DNA from: Opitutia bacterium
GTDB taxonomy: Bacteria > Verrucomicrobiota > Verrucomicrobiia > Opitutales > JANYDI01
NCBI GenBank assembly: GCA_025363695.1
Contig: JANYDI010000128.1
Location: 1 to 6,894 of the forward strand
Direction of reading: 5' to 3'
DNA: 6,894 bases
Shown: one piece after another, positions 5,485 to 6,894 of the stretch
How the letters are laid out: each line of letters begins with the position of its first letter
How positions within the stretch are numbered: the stretch's first letter is position 1
Position numbers and translations under genes: made by a program
The notes under the pieces: generated by a model
Told to the model about the DNA's origin: nothing
What the model saw: the letters and a program-made list of their open reading frames with translations, nothing else
Database searches by the model: none

Positions 5485-6177
5485 ATGAAACAACTACTCA
5501 AAGTTACTCTCTCAGTCCTTGCGTTAGGTTTAGCTACTAGCAACGCTTTCGCTAAGTTAGAGCTCGGTAAGAGCCACGACGAACGCAGTTACGTCTATGT
5601 TCGCCCTCAAGGCAGCGTAGGTGCCATCCAAAATCAAGAAGTTACGGGTGGGGCCATCTCCGATGCGACGCTCACCGTTGACCACAACTGCTCGTACGGT
5701 TTCGGTCTTGCGGTAGGTGTGGCCGGCATATTCGGTATGTCCGACTGGCGCCTAGAAGGTGAATTTCATGGCACCAAGGCCAAGATAAAGAGCTTTACCG
5801 ATGGTACCGGCAAAGTTGAAGAGGCCAACTCTGGGCTGCAGGGCTTCCAAACATGGACCATGAACCTGCTCTACGACATGATGCTCAACGACATGTTTGA
5901 CCTCAACTTGGGCGTAGGCTTGGGTGTGGCAAACAACCAGTACGAGCCTATTGTCATTCCTGGTCTTGAAATCAACGACATGGGTCGCAAGTTTACCCAG
6001 TTCGCTTGGAAGCTCATCGCCGGTCTGACGTTCAACATGAACGAAAAGATTGCCTTGACCACAGCGTATAATTTCTCCTGGGGTCCAAAACTCGCGTTTG
6101 GTAATTCAGACCTAGAGTGGAATAATATGCTTCTGCACTCCTTTGTCTTGGGTCTCCAATTCAAAGTCGACATATAG
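5485..6177 (+). CDS. Outer-membrane beta-barrel protein, copy 3 (diverged)
   Basis: A 230-residue relative of copies 1 and 2. The signal peptide is residues 1-23 (KQLLK start, cleavage after AFA), followed by a charged linker LELGKSHDERS. Strands alternate through the mature part. The shared family pattern is visible as NLLYDMMLNDMFDLNLGVGLG (about 127-147), where copies 1/2 have GYYD..L..LDAF.GLGLG, and at the end as LLHSFVLGLQF, which matches LL.SIC.GVRF. The last residues are KVDI, a longer tail after the terminal Phe226 than in the other copies. It has one Cys (69) in the mature protein. The ATG at 5485 is set by the signal peptide and lacks a Shine-Dalgarno sequence. It has its own promoter and a strong terminator, so it is probably monocistronic. 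Function unknown beyond outer-membrane barrel. Confidence 0.85.
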   Translation: MKQLLKVTLSVLALGLATSNAFAKLELGKSHDERSYVYVRPQGSVGAIQNQEVTGGAISDATLTVDHNCSYGFGLAVGVAGIFGMSDWRLEGEFHGTKAKIKSFTDGTGKVEEANSGLQGFQTWTMNLLYDMMLNDMFDLNLGVGLGVANNQYEPIVIPGLEINDMGRKFTQFAWKLIAGLTFNMNEKIALTTAYNFSWGPKLAFGNSDLEWNNMLLHSFVLGLQFKVDI

Positions 6178-6196
6178 TCCTTACTTCCTAAAGTCA

Positions 6197-6225
6197 ACCG
6201 CACTGCTCGTCAGTGCGGTCTTTTT
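6197..6225 (+). terminator. Intrinsic terminator after the third barrel gene
   Basis: ACCGCACTG (6197-6205) and CAGTGCGGT (6211-6219) form a perfect 9-bp stem with a 5-nt loop, followed by C and five T residues. It lies 19 bases after the third gene's stop and ends only 18 bases before the next start codon. Confidence 0.88.
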
Positions 6226-6243
6226 GATTGAGTCCTGAACACC

Positions 6244-6861
6244 ATGATGCGTCGTTTTCTATTTTTATTTTTAGTCCTGAGCTTGGGCTCCCGTCTTTTG
6301 GGTGGCATCGATTGGTCTTCCTTGGAGGAGCGTCGCGGCTTCTACTTGGGGGCTGCTGCGGATATAGGCTTTGCCGGCCAGGATGATACCCTCAATAACG
6401 TGGTGCCGTCTTGGACCTTTTCCGACAATAGTCGCGGCTTTGGCGGTGATTTGGGCTTTGGTTACGCGCACAAAATGCTGCGCTTTGAAAACAAGCTGGG
6501 CTTTTACTGGCTTAAAAGCCATAAGCTTACCATAGATTCCGTCACGCACAACCTCGACTCCAAAGAACGGGTCGTTACGGACCTTAGCTACGTTTACCTC
6601 GATATTCCTCTCCACGAGCGTTGGATGCCCTATGTAGGCGTCGGGCTAGGTATCGATATCAAGAACCGTAGCGTCTCCTTTCCTGGCATGGAGGTTCCCA
6701 ACCTCAACTCTAATGCCGTATGCGGCGCCCTGGGCGTCGGTGTGGGCTACAAGTACAGCGAGCATGTGACGCTCACCTGCGGCTACGATGTCCTCAAGGA
6801 GTTTGTAGACGGCGGCCAGGTGCTGCAAAGTATTCACCTGGGAATGAATTATTTTCTTTAA
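6244..6861 (+). CDS. Outer-membrane beta-barrel protein, copy 4 (most diverged)
   Basis: A 205-residue distant paralogue, the shortest of the four. The N-terminus MMRRFLFLFLVLSLGSRLLGG is a basic-hydrophobic signal sequence with a less clear cleavage site near residues 20-21. The mature part starts almost at once with the first strand (RGFYLGAAADIGFAG). Family traits are DLSYVYLDIPLHERWMPYVGVGLG (about 113-136), FPGMEVP as in VIPGLEI of copy 3, and the end LQSIHLGMNYFL, with terminal aromatic residues. Cys160 and Cys179 lie in the last third. The start could be either of two adjacent ATGs (6244 or 6247); neither has a good Shine-Dalgarno sequence. It begins 18 bases after a strong terminator, with no room for a normal promoter in between, so its transcription must come from read-through or from a promoter inside the previous gene. 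Function unknown. Confidence 0.82.
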   Translation: MMRRFLFLFLVLSLGSRLLGGIDWSSLEERRGFYLGAAADIGFAGQDDTLNNVVPSWTFSDNSRGFGGDLGFGYAHKMLRFENKLGFYWLKSHKLTIDSVTHNLDSKERVVTDLSYVYLDIPLHERWMPYVGVGLGIDIKNRSVSFPGMEVPNLNSNAVCGALGVGVGYKYSEHVTLTCGYDVLKEFVDGGQVLQSIHLGMNYFL

Positions 6862-6865
6862 GGGG

Positions 6866-6889
6866 CCAAGGGGAGCTAGCTCCCCTTGG
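6866..6889. repeat. Perfect 24-bp palindrome downstream of copy 4
   Basis: The arm CCAAGGGGAGCT is followed directly by its exact reverse complement. It starts 5 bases after the last barrel gene's stop and is followed by ATCCC at the window edge, with no T run visible. The AAGGGG/CCCCTT arms and the GGGATCC flank match the palindrome near 700-729 in inverted orientation. It may act as a 3'-end stem-loop, but the form suggests a dispersed repeat that is cut by the window edge. Confidence 0.55.
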
Positions 6890-6894
6890 ATCCC

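Noticed and set aside
5871..6203. Minus-strand frames opposite the barrel genes (including 4224-4448, 4991-5287 and 6271-6615)
   Set aside because: Each is a shadow of a well-supported barrel gene with a signal peptide on the plus strand, with no start signals of its own.

Overview
The window is from a Gram-negative bacterium. It carries a cytosolic pyruvate, phosphate dikinase gene (ppdK, minus strand) and, divergently, four plus-strand genes for small outer-membrane beta-barrel proteins with signal peptides. The three clear barrel promoters have a full TTGACA -35 box, which argues against Bacteroidota (whose promoters use a different -33/-7 pattern). SD-poor starts, PPDK and many palindromic intergenic repeats would fit a PVC-group (for example Verrucomicrobiota) genome, but this is a low-confidence guess because no rRNA or marker gene is present.

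Layout. Bases 1-750 hold no convincing gene. They are a dense island of palindromes: a 23-bp inverted-repeat pair enclosing about 260 bp (3-309), a large imperfect palindrome made of two head-to-head copies of a composite repeat (317-487), a further short repeat copy (496-512), and several hairpins (604-618, 645-695, 706-729). ppdK fills 751-3471 on the minus strand and keeps every catalytic residue that can be checked. The 219-bp divergent gap (3472-3690) carries the promoter and leader of the first barrel gene and possibly that of ppdK.

The barrel genes lie at 3691-4413, 4584-5291, 5485-6177 and 6244-6861. The first two are a tandem duplication of a unit of about 0.9 kb that includes promoter, 5' leader and gene. 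Their signal peptides and C-terminal strands are nearly the same, while the predicted surface loops have diverged. The third gene is a more distant paralogue with a recognisable version of the same promoter and leader. The fourth is more distant still and has no obvious promoter of its own. Good intrinsic terminators follow genes 2 and 3; none is visible after gene 1.

How the parts relate. The barrel genes look like an expanding surface-protein family under common control: TTGACA, a 16-bp spacer, a TA-rich -10, and a leader of about 65-80 nt with a stem-loop and no Shine-Dalgarno sequence at the start codon. ppdK is a metabolic neighbour with no evident functional link. A related palindrome with a GGGATCC flank occurs on both sides of the ppdK-barrel block, in inverted orientation (about 700-729 and 6866-6894).
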